From the NCBI GenBank assembly GCA_038257845.1, contig JBBSQL010000003.1, positions 1-64,000 of the forward strand: a stretch of 64,000 bases of DNA, read 5' to 3'. Below the pieces are notes generated by a model that was not told where the DNA came from, searched no databases, and saw only the letters and a program-made list of their open reading frames with translations. This document shows, piece after piece, positions 51,788-61,315 of this stretch (the first letter of the stretch is position 1; the number at the start of each line of letters is the position of its first letter). The translations under genes were made by a program, and so were the position numbers. The DNA comes from JAFDXJ01 sp038257845. Its GTDB lineage: Bacteria; Bacteroidota; Bacteroidia; Chitinophagales; Chitinophagaceae.

Positions 51788-53686
51788 ATGGTAGATTCAT
51801 TTGAAAAAATTCCGGTGGAGATTTTTGAAGGGCCGGCAGAAGGTGCAAAATTTGTTGCGCTTGAAATTGCACAATATATCCGTGAAACAGCAGCATCCGG
51901 AAAGCCTTGTGTGCTGGGTCTTGCAACGGGTTCTACGCCGGTGGAAATGTATGCAGAACTGGTGCGTATGCATCGCGAAGATGGCCTGAGTTTTAAGCAT
52001 GTCATTTCATTTAACCTGGATGAATATTATCCCATTTCACCGCAGGTATTCCAGAGTTACTGGAGTTTTATGCAGCGGCATTTATTCAGTCATGTAGATA
52101 TTCTGCCGGAAAATATTCATATTCCAAATGGCGAATTACCCAAAGAAGAAATAAAAAATCATTGCATCGCCTACGAACAAATGATTGAAGATGCAGGCGG
52201 CATTGGTTTACAAATATTGGGGATTGGTAATAATGGCCATATCGGTTTTAATGAACCCGGCAGCAGTATTTTTTCAAAAACACGGCTGATCAATTTGGAT
52301 ATCAGTACGCGCATGGCGAATTCCAAGGATTTTGAAAATATTTCCAAAGTGCCACGCCTCGCCATCACCATGGGCATTCAAACCATCATGAAAACAAAAC
52401 GCGTGATACTCATGGCCTGGGGACATAAAGCGCCGATCGTTGCGCGTGCCGTGGAAGGACATGTAACGGAGCAAGTGCCGGCAAGTATTTTACAGCAACA
52501 CAATCATTGCCATTTTGTGCTGGATCAATTTGCAGCCGCGGATCTCACGCGATTTAAATCACCCTGGCTTGCCGGAGATGTTGACTGGACGCCGAAAATG
52601 ATCAAGCGTGCGGTGGTGAACATGGCATTGAAATTAAAAAAACCGGTACTCAGTCTCACCATGCACGATTACAATGAAAGTGGCCTTGGTGATTTACTGG
52701 TTGAAAAAGGAGATGTATATGAAATCAACCTGCAGGTTTTTTATATGTTGCGCGACAGTATTACCGGCTGGCCGGGCGGAAAACCTGAAGCCATCATTCC
52801 GCATCACCCGGAAAGAAGTGTTCCATATCCCAAAATAAGTGTCATTTTTTCCCCGCACCCGGATGATGATATCATCAGTATGGGCGGCACTTTTATGCGG
52901 TTGCAGGACCAGGGACATGATGTGCATGTAGTGTATCAAACGAGTGGAAATATCGCTGTGACAGATGAATTTGTAACTCGTTTTTTGGATTTTGCAGTCG
53001 GGTTTGAAGATATGTTTGGTATTAATAATGATAAGAGCAATACCATTTTAAAAACAGCCGAAACATTTTTATTGTCAAAGGAACTCAATGATATGGATAC
53101 GCCGGAAATCCGCGCCATTAAAGGCTTGATACGCAGGTGTGAAGCAAATGCCACTTGTAAATATGTAGGCATTCCAGCGGCAAACCGGCATTTTCAAAAC
53201 CTGCCATTTTATGAAACCGGCACTATTGAAAAAAAGCCCATGAGTGAAAAAGATATTGAAAGCACGGTGGCTTTACTCCGGGAAATAAAACCACAACAGG
53301 TTTTTTGTGCGGGCGATTTGGCAGATCCGCATGGCACACATAAAGTTTGTTTGGATATCGTACAGGAAAGTATCCGGAGAATAAAAGCAGCAGGGGATTT
53401 ATGGCTGAAAGATTGCTGGATTTGGTTGTATAAAGGCGCGTGGCAGGAATGGGAAATTGACGAAATAGAAATGGCTGTGCCGATGAGTCCTGACCAGGTC
53501 ATTAAAAAAAGAAATGGCATTTTCATTCATCAAAGCCAAAAAGATATGGTACCATTCCAGGGAACGGATGCGCGGGAATTCTGGCAGCGCGCGGAAGAAC
53601 GCAACGCACATACTGCGGACTTGTATGCCGTAATAGGAATGACAAAATATGCAGCATTGGAAGCATTTGTTCGCTGGCATTTTTAA
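51788..53686 (+). CDS. nagB: Glucosamine-6-phosphate deaminase with C-terminal PIG-L/LmbE-like domain
   Basis: The N-terminal half (to about residue 265) is NagB: LGLATGSTPVEMYAEL, FNLDEYYPI and the LGIGNNGHIGFNEPGS block with catalytic Asp/His. It converts glucosamine 6-phosphate to fructose 6-phosphate and ammonia. The C-terminal half carries the PIG-L deacetylase motif FSPHPDDDIISMGG, so one chain may both deacetylate and deaminate amino sugars (inference). This fusion of about 630-640 residues is normal for Bacteroidota. The start at 51788 is chosen from the promoter position; the longer frame begins at 51767. Confidence 0.92.
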   Translation: MVDSFEKIPVEIFEGPAEGAKFVALEIAQYIRETAASGKPCVLGLATGSTPVEMYAELVRMHREDGLSFKHVISFNLDEYYPISPQVFQSYWSFMQRHLFSHVDILPENIHIPNGELPKEEIKNHCIAYEQMIEDAGGIGLQILGIGNNGHIGFNEPGSSIFSKTRLINLDISTRMANSKDFENISKVPRLAITMGIQTIMKTKRVILMAWGHKAPIVARAVEGHVTEQVPASILQQHNHCHFVLDQFAAADLTRFKSPWLAGDVDWTPKMIKRAVVNMALKLKKPVLSLTMHDYNESGLGDLLVEKGDVYEINLQVFYMLRDSITGWPGGKPEAIIPHHPERSVPYPKISVIFSPHPDDDIISMGGTFMRLQDQGHDVHVVYQTSGNIAVTDEFVTRFLDFAVGFEDMFGINNDKSNTILKTAETFLLSKELNDMDTPEIRAIKGLIRRCEANATCKYVGIPAANRHFQNLPFYETGTIEKKPMSEKDIESTVALLREIKPQQVFCAGDLADPHGTHKVCLDIVQESIRRIKAAGDLWLKDCWIWLYKGAWQEWEIDEIEMAVPMSPDQVIKKRNGIFIHQSQKDMVPFQGTDAREFWQRAEERNAHTADLYAVIGMTKYAALEAFVRWHF

Positions 53687-53725
53687 AACATCGGCATAAA
53701 TTTTCGATATGTAAAAATGGAGACT

Positions 53726-53733
53726 TATATTTG
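53726..53733 (+). promoter_or_regulatory. -7 box of tRNA-Arg
   Basis: TATATTTG, 17 nt before the mature tRNA. It matches the Bacteroidota -7 consensus; the -33 region is TTTC rather than TTG. Confidence 0.65.
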
Positions 53734-53750
53734 CAGCCAATTTTAAAAAT

Positions 53751-53824
53751 GGCCCCGTAGCTCAACTGAATAGAGTATTTGACTACGAATCAAAAGGTTC
53801 CAGGTTTGAATCCTGGCGGGGTCA
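53751..53824 (+). tRNA. tRNA-Arg (anticodon ACG)
   Basis: A class I tRNA of 74 nt without encoded CCA. The acceptor arms are GGCCCCG and CGGGGTC (one G-T pair). The anticodon loop CTACGAA gives ACG, presumably edited to ICG, reading CGU, CGC and CGA. The T-arm is CCAGGTTTGAATCCTGG. It sits directly at the left border of the defence-like operon, a common position for genomic-island boundaries. Confidence 0.95.
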
Positions 53825-53829
53825 CAAAG

Positions 53830-53855
53830 CGAATCAGAAATGGTTCGTTTTTTTT
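53830..53855 (+). terminator. Terminator after tRNA-Arg
   Basis: CGAATCA (53830-53836) pairs with TGGTTCG (53841-53847; one G-T pair) around GAAA, followed by eight T. It separates the tRNA from the downstream operon. Confidence 0.8.
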
Positions 53856-54187
53856 ATTTTACCATATTGAATTTTGCTAGAATTTTTTGATTGAAAGGTT
53901 TGCGAATAAAATTTATTCAATATTTTTATTGCTTATAAAATTAATTTAAGAACAACCAGGTCTTTTCTCATTTATCATGAATATGCTTAATGAATAGGCC
54001 AGTTTTATAAATAGTGTTGTAAATTACGCTCATAACTGAGTTTGTGATTTATCATTTAATAGTCTCTTTTTTCAAAAGTTCTGATGCATATTTTTCGAAG
54101 ATTTCAACTATAGAAAAGGGTGTGATTATTAAAAATTGTAGCATTGAAAATGCTTACATTACATAGTATAATTAGAATAAAATTTGA
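53856..54187. other. AT-rich leader of the defence-like operon
   Basis: This 332-bp stretch is very AT-rich and has no recognisable gene, no integrase remnant and no copy of the tRNA 3' end that I can see. The promoter of the operon must lie here, but no perfect TAnnTTTG box was found; a near match TATTTTTC occurs near 54090. Confidence 0.5.
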
Positions 54188-57100
54188 ATGCCTAAAATTT
54201 ACGATAATATAGAAAACCACCTTACCAAAGGTTTAAATGAAACACTTGAGCTTTCTCATCGTACCGATTTTTGCGTTGGTTATTTTAACCTGCGTGGGTG
54301 GAAAGAGGTCGCAGAAAAGATTGACACTTTATCAGGTGCAGAAGTAACAGAAGGAAGTGACGATGTTCACCGTATTTGCCGCTTATTGGTCGGCATGCAG
54401 AAGATGCCTGTCGATATTTTGAAGGAATATTTTTCTAAAGGCGAAGATCATATAATGGACCAGGCTGAGGCAGTCAAACTTAAAAAAAGATTAGCGCAGG
54501 AATTTAAAGAGCAGCTGACAATTGGCGCACCTACTGAAGCCGATGAAAGGGCATTAAGAAAGTTAAGCCAGCAAATGAAGGATAAAAAAGTAGTTGTAAA
54601 ATTACATTTACGATATACGCTTCATGCGAAGCTTTATCTGGCTTATAGTGCTGATAAAAGAGTGCCAGTGGTTGGGTTTCTTGGTAGTAGCAACCTAACA
54701 ATGGCTGGACTTGTGAAACAAGGTGAATTGAATATTGATGTATTGGATCAGGATGCTGCGAGTAAATTGGCAAAATGGTTTGACGACAGATGGAAAGATC
54801 GTTGGTGCTTAGATATTACATTAGAATTGATAGAGATTATTGATAATTCATGGGCATCAACAATACCTATTCTGCCGTATTACATCTATTTGAAAATGGC
54901 TTATCACCTTTCAAGGGAAGCCAGAGCCGGAATTAATGAGTTTAAACTTCCTAAGATTTTCCAAAAAGAATTATTAGAGTTTCAGCAAAAGGCAGTACTT
55001 GTTGCAGCCCACCATTTAAATAAAAGAGATGGCGTATTAATTGGTGATGTAGTAGGTTTAGGAAAAACAATTACTGCAACTGCTTTAGCAAAAATGTTTG
55101 AGGATGACTTTTTTTTAGAAACATTAATAATATGCCCCAAGAATTTAGTGGAAATGTGGGAAGGCTATGCCCACACATACCAACTTAGAGCAAAGGTTAT
55201 TTCTCAAAGCAGGGTACAATCTTTATTGCCAACATTAAGAAGATATCGTTTAGTAATAATTGATGAAAGCCATAATCTTCGCAACGATCAGGGCAGCAGA
55301 TATAGAGCGATTAAATCTTACCTGGATGAAAATGAAAGTAAAGTTATTTTACTTTCTGCAACTCCATATAATAAAACCTATCTTGATTTATCTAACCAAC
55401 TTAGATTATTTATCTCCGATGATAAAGATTTAGGTATAAGCCCTGAAAGATATATTGAGCATCTTGGCGGAGTAGTCAAATTTAGTTCAGAACATACAGA
55501 AACATTTATTCGTAGCATTAAAGCATTTGAAAAAAGTCATTTTTCGGACGATTGGAGGGAACTTATGAGGCTTTACCTTGTTCGAAGAACAAGAAGTTTT
55601 ATTAAAACCAATTATGCCAAAACTGATTTTATAACAGGAAGAAAATATCTCACTTTCTCCGATGGTTCAAAATCATATTTTCCAGAACGCATACCAAAAA
55701 GGGTCGAATATGAATTTGATAGTAATGATCCCAAAGACCTTTATGCAAAATTATATTCTTTAAAAAGTGTAGATATAATTAATGGCCTTGAACTACCACG
55801 GTATGGCCTCCAGAAATACCTAAACGATAAACCAATTATTACTGCAACGAATGATGAAGAGTTATTGATGGCCAATCTTAGCCATGCAGGTAAGCGATTA
55901 ATGGGATTTTGCCGTACCAATTTATTCAAGCGCTTAGAAAGTAGTGGTTACTCTTTTCTACTTTCCTTAAGCAGGCACATTTTAAGAAACTATGTTTTTA
56001 TTTACGCCCTTCAGAATCATTTGCCAATACCAATTGGTAAAAATATTTCGCAAAATCTTGACGATTACCTGGAAGATGAAGATCCTGATAATGAAACTAA
56101 CCAGGAAAATCATCTTAGGCTAATTTTTAAAGAAGAAACTTATTTAAGTAAAGCCGGAGAACTTTATGATTTATACAAAACAGAAACTTATAAAAAAAGA
56201 TTTGATTGGATAAGAGCTGAATTTTTTAAAAATTCTCTTCAAACCAATCTGATCAATGACTGCAAAGAAATTATTAAAGTCTTAAAATTAGGTAAAGACT
56301 GGAACCCCTCAGAAGATCGTCAGTTAAATGCTTTATATCAGTTAATTTCTTCAACTCATTCAAAGGAAAAAGTTCTGGTGTTTACTCAATTTGCTGATAC
56401 GGCATATTATTTAACAGAACAATTAAAGAATAGGGGAGTTAAGAAGATTGAAAGTGTAACAGGGGCGAATGAGAACCCCACAGCTCTGGCACATAGATTT
56501 AGCCCTGTTAGTAATAATAAATCTCAACTGATTAATGCCGAGGATCAGCTACGCATTTTAATTTCTACTGATGTTTTGAGCGAAGGGCAGAATTTACAAG
56601 ATGCCCACATAATCTTAAATTACGATTTACCCTGGGCCATTATCCGCTTAATACAGAGAGCGGGCCGTGTGGACAGGATTGGCCAAAAAGCAGAAAAAAT
56701 ATTGTGCTATTCATTCTTACCTGAAGATGGTATAGAAGCGATTATTAATCTTCGTAAGAGGTTAACTCAGCGTATTGAAGAAAATGCAAATGTGGTTGGC
56801 AGTGACGAAACTTTTTTTGATGGTGATCCCATAAACATTGCAGATTTATACAATGAAAAATCAGGTTTACTGGATGGAGAAGATGATGATTCAGAAGTTG
56901 ACCTTGCTTCTTATGCTTACCAGATTTGGAAAAATGCAACTGATGCTGACCCTTCTTTAAATAAAACTATTCCTGATCTTCCAAATGTTATATATGCAAC
57001 CAAACAAAATACGGAAGAACCTGAAAAAGAAGGCGTGATTGTATATACCCGTACTTCAGACGAAAATGATGTGTTAGCCTGGATAGATACTAAAGGAGCT

Positions 57101-57556
57101 ATCATTACACAATCGCAATACACTATTCTCCGTGCAGCACAATGCTCCGCAAATACAGAAGCAAAATATAAAATTGAAAACCATCATGAATTAGTAAAAA
57201 AAGGAATTGATTATATCAGGGATGATGAAAAAAATACGGGTGGTTCTTTAGGTAAAAAAACTGGCATTAAATACCGAGCATACATGCGGCTCGACAGGTA
57301 TTGCAAAGAATTTGACGGTACGCTCTTCGTAAATGAGCAATTAAAAAAAGCAATTGATGATATTTATAAATATCCATTAAAGGAATTTGCAAGAGAAACA
57401 TTAAACCGGCAATTAAAAGCCGGTATTAGCGATGAACAATTAGCGGCCCTTGTTATTTCTTTAAGGGAAGAAGATAAACTGGCTATTATTAATGAAGATG
57501 AAAATCCAAAACAGGAACTGCAAATTATTTGTTCATTAGGACTAACTAACAGCTAA
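54188..57556 (+). CDS. PLD-like nuclease / SNF2-type helicase fusion
   Basis: A 1122-residue protein. The N-terminal 220 residues form a phospholipase-D-like module: HAKLYLAYS near residue 145 and GFLGSSNLTMAGL near 165, with the Asp of the classic HxK(x)4D replaced. A superfamily 2 helicase follows: Walker A GDVVGLGKT near 285, DESH near 358, SATPY near 390, and in the second RecA lobe ISTDVLSEGQNLQ and QRAGRVDRIGQ near 823-834. The last 250 residues are unassigned. SNF2 translocases with such ends occur in DISARM, BREX-like and other phage-defence loci. It is the first gene of an operon; the methyltransferase begins 6 nt after its stop. Confidence 0.88.
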   Translation: MPKIYDNIENHLTKGLNETLELSHRTDFCVGYFNLRGWKEVAEKIDTLSGAEVTEGSDDVHRICRLLVGMQKMPVDILKEYFSKGEDHIMDQAEAVKLKKRLAQEFKEQLTIGAPTEADERALRKLSQQMKDKKVVVKLHLRYTLHAKLYLAYSADKRVPVVGFLGSSNLTMAGLVKQGELNIDVLDQDAASKLAKWFDDRWKDRWCLDITLELIEIIDNSWASTIPILPYYIYLKMAYHLSREARAGINEFKLPKIFQKELLEFQQKAVLVAAHHLNKRDGVLIGDVVGLGKTITATALAKMFEDDFFLETLIICPKNLVEMWEGYAHTYQLRAKVISQSRVQSLLPTLRRYRLVIIDESHNLRNDQGSRYRAIKSYLDENESKVILLSATPYNKTYLDLSNQLRLFISDDKDLGISPERYIEHLGGVVKFSSEHTETFIRSIKAFEKSHFSDDWRELMRLYLVRRTRSFIKTNYAKTDFITGRKYLTFSDGSKSYFPERIPKRVEYEFDSNDPKDLYAKLYSLKSVDIINGLELPRYGLQKYLNDKPIITATNDEELLMANLSHAGKRLMGFCRTNLFKRLESSGYSFLLSLSRHILRNYVFIYALQNHLPIPIGKNISQNLDDYLEDEDPDNETNQENHLRLIFKEETYLSKAGELYDLYKTETYKKRFDWIRAEFFKNSLQTNLINDCKEIIKVLKLGKDWNPSEDRQLNALYQLISSTHSKEKVLVFTQFADTAYYLTEQLKNRGVKKIESVTGANENPTALAHRFSPVSNNKSQLINAEDQLRILISTDVLSEGQNLQDAHIILNYDLPWAIIRLIQRAGRVDRIGQKAEKILCYSFLPEDGIEAIINLRKRLTQRIEENANVVGSDETFFDGDPINIADLYNEKSGLLDGEDDDSEVDLASYAYQIWKNATDADPSLNKTIPDLPNVIYATKQNTEEPEKEGVIVYTRTSDENDVLAWIDTKGAIITQSQYTILRAAQCSANTEAKYKIENHHELVKKGIDYIRDDEKNTGGSLGKKTGIKYRAYMRLDRYCKEFDGTLFVNEQLKKAIDDIYKYPLKEFARETLNRQLKAGISDEQLAALVISLREEDKLAIINEDENPKQELQIICSLGLTNS

Positions 57557-57562
57557 GAAAAT

Positions 57563-60500
57563 ATGGCACTTATTAAAAAGGATTTTTCTGCTTATATCAA
57601 ACACTTCCATTTCAGGGAATTATTTAATGATATGGGGTGGAACAATGATAAAACAATCCAGCACATTACTATTGATACTATTACCTATTCTCTAAATGCA
57701 GTAGCTGAAAAAAGTGGCTTTAAAATTTTAGTCTGTGACCCCACCGCCGAGGGCACTATACCTGATTATAGTACCCGTAAAAAAATAGAAACAAAAGTCA
57801 CCAAATTATTTCAGGAGCACCTTATTATTTATGTTGATGCTAAAAAACAGGAACAGATATGGCAACTGGTTGTTAGGCAAACTGGCAAGCCTACTAAAGT
57901 AACAGAAACCCGATACCATATTTCACAAGACCCGGAACTTCTTTTTCAACGCGCAGCAGGTATCTTCTTTGAGATGGATGAAGAAGAAAATATTACTATT
58001 GTAGATGTGACTAAACGTGTTGCTGAAAACTTTCACCAAAACAACGAAAAGGTTACCAAACAATTTTACGAGAGTTTTAAAAAACAGCATACATCTTTCC
58101 TGTCATTTATAAAAGGTATTGAAGGAAAAGCTGATAAAGATTGGTATGCTTCTTTAATGCTCAACCGTTTGATGTTTTGTTACTTCATTCAGAAAAAAGG
58201 ATTCCTGGATAAAAACAAAAACTACCTGAGAGATAAACTAAATCTTTGTACTGCAAAAAAAGGTAAAGATAAATTCTATAATTTTTACCGCAGTTTCCTC
58301 TTGGTGCTTTTTCACGAAGGTTTGAACGAGCCTACACAAAAAGAAAAAATAAAAATCGAGATTGGTAAAATACCGTACCTCAATGGAGGTTTGTTTGATG
58401 AACATGAGCTGGAGAAAAGTTACGTAATTGATATTGACGACAATGCCTTTGAACGAATCTTTGATTTCTTCGATCAATACGAATGGCATTTAGATACCCG
58501 CATAGAAGCTTCTGGAAAAGATATTAACCCCGATGTAATTGGTTACATTTTTGAAAAATACATTAACGACCGTGCCCAGATGGGTGCTTACTATACCAAG
58601 GAAGATATTACTGATTATATTAGTAAGAACTGTATTATTCCCTGGTTATTTGAAGAAACGGCCAGGCATTACTCAAAAGCATTTGCAGCCAAAGGTGAAA
58701 TATGGACAGCTTTACAAAAAAGTGGCGATGAATATATTTATGATGCCGTGAAATTTGGCATACATGAGAAACTACCCAAAGATATTGCTGAAGGAATAAA
58801 AGATGTTGCCAAACGCACTGAGTGGAATAAACAGGCTCCGACCGAGATTTGCTTGCCTACTGAAATATGGCGTGAAGTTGTAGACCGGAGAAAACGATAT
58901 GAAGAAGTAAAAGCAAAGATTGAAAAAGGTGAAGTGACCGCCATTAATGATTTTATTACACTTAATTTAAACATACGGCAGTTTACTCAGGATGTTATTG
59001 AGAATAGTAATGATATTGATTTTATTCGTGCCTTTTATAAAGCGCTAAATAGTGTAACCATTATTGATCCTACTTGTGGTTCTGGTGCTTTCTTGTTTGC
59101 TGCAATGAATATACTGGAGCCTTTATACCATGCATGTATTATGCGTATGCGGACATTTACTGAGGATGAAGACAGGGTGAATGAACTGAAAAAGAAGACA
59201 TTCAGCAATAAATATAAATACTTCAGAGAAGTATTAGAAACTATACAAAGCGAACAGCACCCCAACCTGCAATACTTTATTTACAAAAGTATTATCCTGA
59301 ATAATCTTTATGGAGTGGATATTATGAGAGAAGCGGTTGAGATTGCTAAGCTTCGTTTGTTTTTAAAACTGGTGGCAACCGTTGAAGCTGATTACAAAAA
59401 GAAAAACCTTGGCCTGGAACCCTTACCGGATATTGATTTTAATATAAGAGCTGGTAACACCTTAATAGGGTTTGCTACAGAAGCAGACTTAGATAAAGCA
59501 TTGACATATACTCTTGATGGTCAAATAGCAAAGCCAGCAATTACTGAAAAAATGGAAATAGTTGCTATGGCTTATAAAAACTTTAAAAATAGTCAAGTAA
59601 CGATAAAGGACTACAATACTATTAAACAGGATAAACTCGACTTAGAAAAAAGACTGAAAGAACTTAACTATGAATTGAATTTGCTTTTACATAAGCAAGC
59701 AAACAGTTTAAAATATGAAAAATGGAAAGAATCTCACCAGCCTTTTCATTGGTTTGCTGAGTTCCATGAAATTCTTCATGGGAAAAAAGGATTTGATGTA
59801 ATACTGGGAAATCCTCCTTATGTAGAATATTCTAAAATCAGAAATGTATATCAAATCAAAAATTACAAAACTGAAACCTGTAGTAATCTTTATGCATTCG
59901 TTTGGGAAAGGTCAACTCAAATAATTAACTCAAATGGAAAGTTTGGAATGATTGTTCCAAGTTCTGCATTTACTACCACAAGAATGCAGTCTCTTGTGGA
60001 ACTTCTAAAACCCTTCTCAAACTGGTTTTCATTTTATGACTTTAGACCAGGTAAACTGTTTGACGGAGTAAATATTCGATTAGCAATCTGTATTAGTCAC
60101 AAAATAAAGAATATCAAAGATGTAGTATTTACTACCTCTTATTTGAGATGGTATAGTGACGAAAGAGAAAATTTATTTTATAAGCGTATCGAATATGGCC
60201 AAAGTATATATAGAAGGAAACTTACTCAAAAGTTAGGCTCTCAAATTGAAACTACTATCTTAAAAAAGATAACCGAAGGAAAGGTGTCTTTAGCTAATCT
60301 TATAGGGCCAAAAAATAAAAACACATTATACTTTCATGATGCTATTTTATATTGGATTCGAGCAACAGATTTTGCCCCATCGCACGGAAATTATATTTCA
60401 AGCCACGTTAAAACCCTATTTTTCGATACAAAATTGCATCTTGATATTAGTTGTTGTATCATGAACTCAACATTATTTTATTGGTACTGGACTAAAATAT

Positions 60501-60826
60501 CAAATTGTCGAGATTTAAATATTGAAGATGCATCTTCATTCCCCATAAATGAAAAGATAAAATCTGATTCAAATTTTCAGAATCTACATATTAGGTTAAT
60601 GAAAGATTTGAAGAAAAACGGAATAAAGAAAACACGAATACAGAAAATGACAGGTGAGGTAAATTATATTGAGTTTTATCCAGTAAGATCAAAAGTAATA
60701 ATTGATGAGATTGATACTTTGCTATGCAACCATTTTGGTTTGACTATTTCTGAAAAAGACTACATTATTAATTATGATATAAAATACAGGATGAGTAAAG
60801 AGCTTGATGCTGATGACAAAGATTGA
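57563..60826 (+). CDS. Large N6-adenine-type DNA methyltransferase (type IIG / PglX-like)
   Basis: A 1087-residue enzyme. The class I SAM motif is IIDPTCGSGAFLF near residue 500, and the catalytic NPPY is in VILGNPPYVEYSK near 750. The upstream QMGAYYTKEDITDYI near 340 is typical of Eco57I/PglX-like methylases. The C-terminal 250 residues look like a target-recognition domain (about 830-1050). The N-terminal 300 residues are helical and could hold a nuclease-like or interaction domain, but no PD-(D/E)xK motif was evident to me. It presumably marks host DNA for the system. It overlaps the following gene by 14 nt (or 20 nt with an alternative start). Confidence 0.9.
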   Translation: MALIKKDFSAYIKHFHFRELFNDMGWNNDKTIQHITIDTITYSLNAVAEKSGFKILVCDPTAEGTIPDYSTRKKIETKVTKLFQEHLIIYVDAKKQEQIWQLVVRQTGKPTKVTETRYHISQDPELLFQRAAGIFFEMDEEENITIVDVTKRVAENFHQNNEKVTKQFYESFKKQHTSFLSFIKGIEGKADKDWYASLMLNRLMFCYFIQKKGFLDKNKNYLRDKLNLCTAKKGKDKFYNFYRSFLLVLFHEGLNEPTQKEKIKIEIGKIPYLNGGLFDEHELEKSYVIDIDDNAFERIFDFFDQYEWHLDTRIEASGKDINPDVIGYIFEKYINDRAQMGAYYTKEDITDYISKNCIIPWLFEETARHYSKAFAAKGEIWTALQKSGDEYIYDAVKFGIHEKLPKDIAEGIKDVAKRTEWNKQAPTEICLPTEIWREVVDRRKRYEEVKAKIEKGEVTAINDFITLNLNIRQFTQDVIENSNDIDFIRAFYKALNSVTIIDPTCGSGAFLFAAMNILEPLYHACIMRMRTFTEDEDRVNELKKKTFSNKYKYFREVLETIQSEQHPNLQYFIYKSIILNNLYGVDIMREAVEIAKLRLFLKLVATVEADYKKKNLGLEPLPDIDFNIRAGNTLIGFATEADLDKALTYTLDGQIAKPAITEKMEIVAMAYKNFKNSQVTIKDYNTIKQDKLDLEKRLKELNYELNLLLHKQANSLKYEKWKESHQPFHWFAEFHEILHGKKGFDVILGNPPYVEYSKIRNVYQIKNYKTETCSNLYAFVWERSTQIINSNGKFGMIVPSSAFTTTRMQSLVELLKPFSNWFSFYDFRPGKLFDGVNIRLAICISHKIKNIKDVVFTTSYLRWYSDERENLFYKRIEYGQSIYRRKLTQKLGSQIETTILKKITEGKVSLANLIGPKNKNTLYFHDAILYWIRATDFAPSHGNYISSHVKTLFFDTKLHLDISCCIMNSTLFYWYWTKISNCRDLNIEDASSFPINEKIKSDSNFQNLHIRLMKDLKKNGIKKTRIQKMTGEVNYIEFYPVRSKVIIDEIDTLLCNHFGLTISEKDYIINYDIKYRMSKELDADDKD

Positions 60827-61295
60827 CTTAATTATAATTGGAAATAGTGAATTATTAAAGCTCTCAAAAACAGCTTTTTTATGCAGCCGTAAAATACCGG
60901 CCAGTGTAATACTGAAATGTTATGATTGGGCTATTGCACAAAGAGAAGCAGGCAATTGTATACTCAGTGGTTTTCATAGTCAGTTGGAAAAAGATGTACT
61001 ACATTATTTATTAAAAGGTAAACAACCTATTATTGTTGCCCTTGCAAGAGGTTTAAAAATTAAGATAGAACCTGAATTCGAAAAACCATTGGATGAGGGT
61101 CGATTGCTTATTATCACACCTTTTGAAAAAGAAGTAAAGAGGGTCACAGAACAAACTGCCACTATAAGAAATAAAATGATGCTGGAACTAGTAGATGAAG
61201 TGGTGGTGGGTTTTGCAAGTGAAGGTGGTCATTTAAAAAAATTACTTTTAATTTTAGAAGACAGTAAAAGAATAACTTATCTTGATGAATTATAA
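60813..61295 (+). CDS. DprA/Smf-like single-domain Rossmann protein
   Basis: A 160-residue protein resembling only the central Rossmann domain of DprA/Smf. Matching elements are IIIGNSELLKL with FLCSRKIPA (the G-S/A-R loop), CILSGFHSQLEKDVL (like the SGxARGID loop), VALARGL, and RNKMMLELVDEVVVGFA (like the RNR...S..vvVvEA end). It lacks the flanking SAM-like and winged-helix domains needed by DprA for loading RecA. It may bind single-stranded DNA or a nucleotide signal. Alternative starts are ATG 60807 or TTG 60804; all overlap the methyltransferase stop, so translation is coupled. Confidence 0.75.
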   Translation: MTKIDLIIIGNSELLKLSKTAFLCSRKIPASVILKCYDWAIAQREAGNCILSGFHSQLEKDVLHYLLKGKQPIIVALARGLKIKIEPEFEKPLDEGRLLIITPFEKEVKRVTEQTATIRNKMMLELVDEVVVGFASEGGHLKKLLLILEDSKRITYLDEL

Positions 61296-61315
61296 AATAA
61301 AAAATATTTTTCGAT

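Noticed and set aside
54188..60826. Plain type I, type IIG or standard DISARM/BREX restriction locus
   Set aside because: No HsdS/HsdR, DrmA/DrmB, PglZ or BrxC is visible; the partners present do not fit. It cannot be excluded until the right flank is read.
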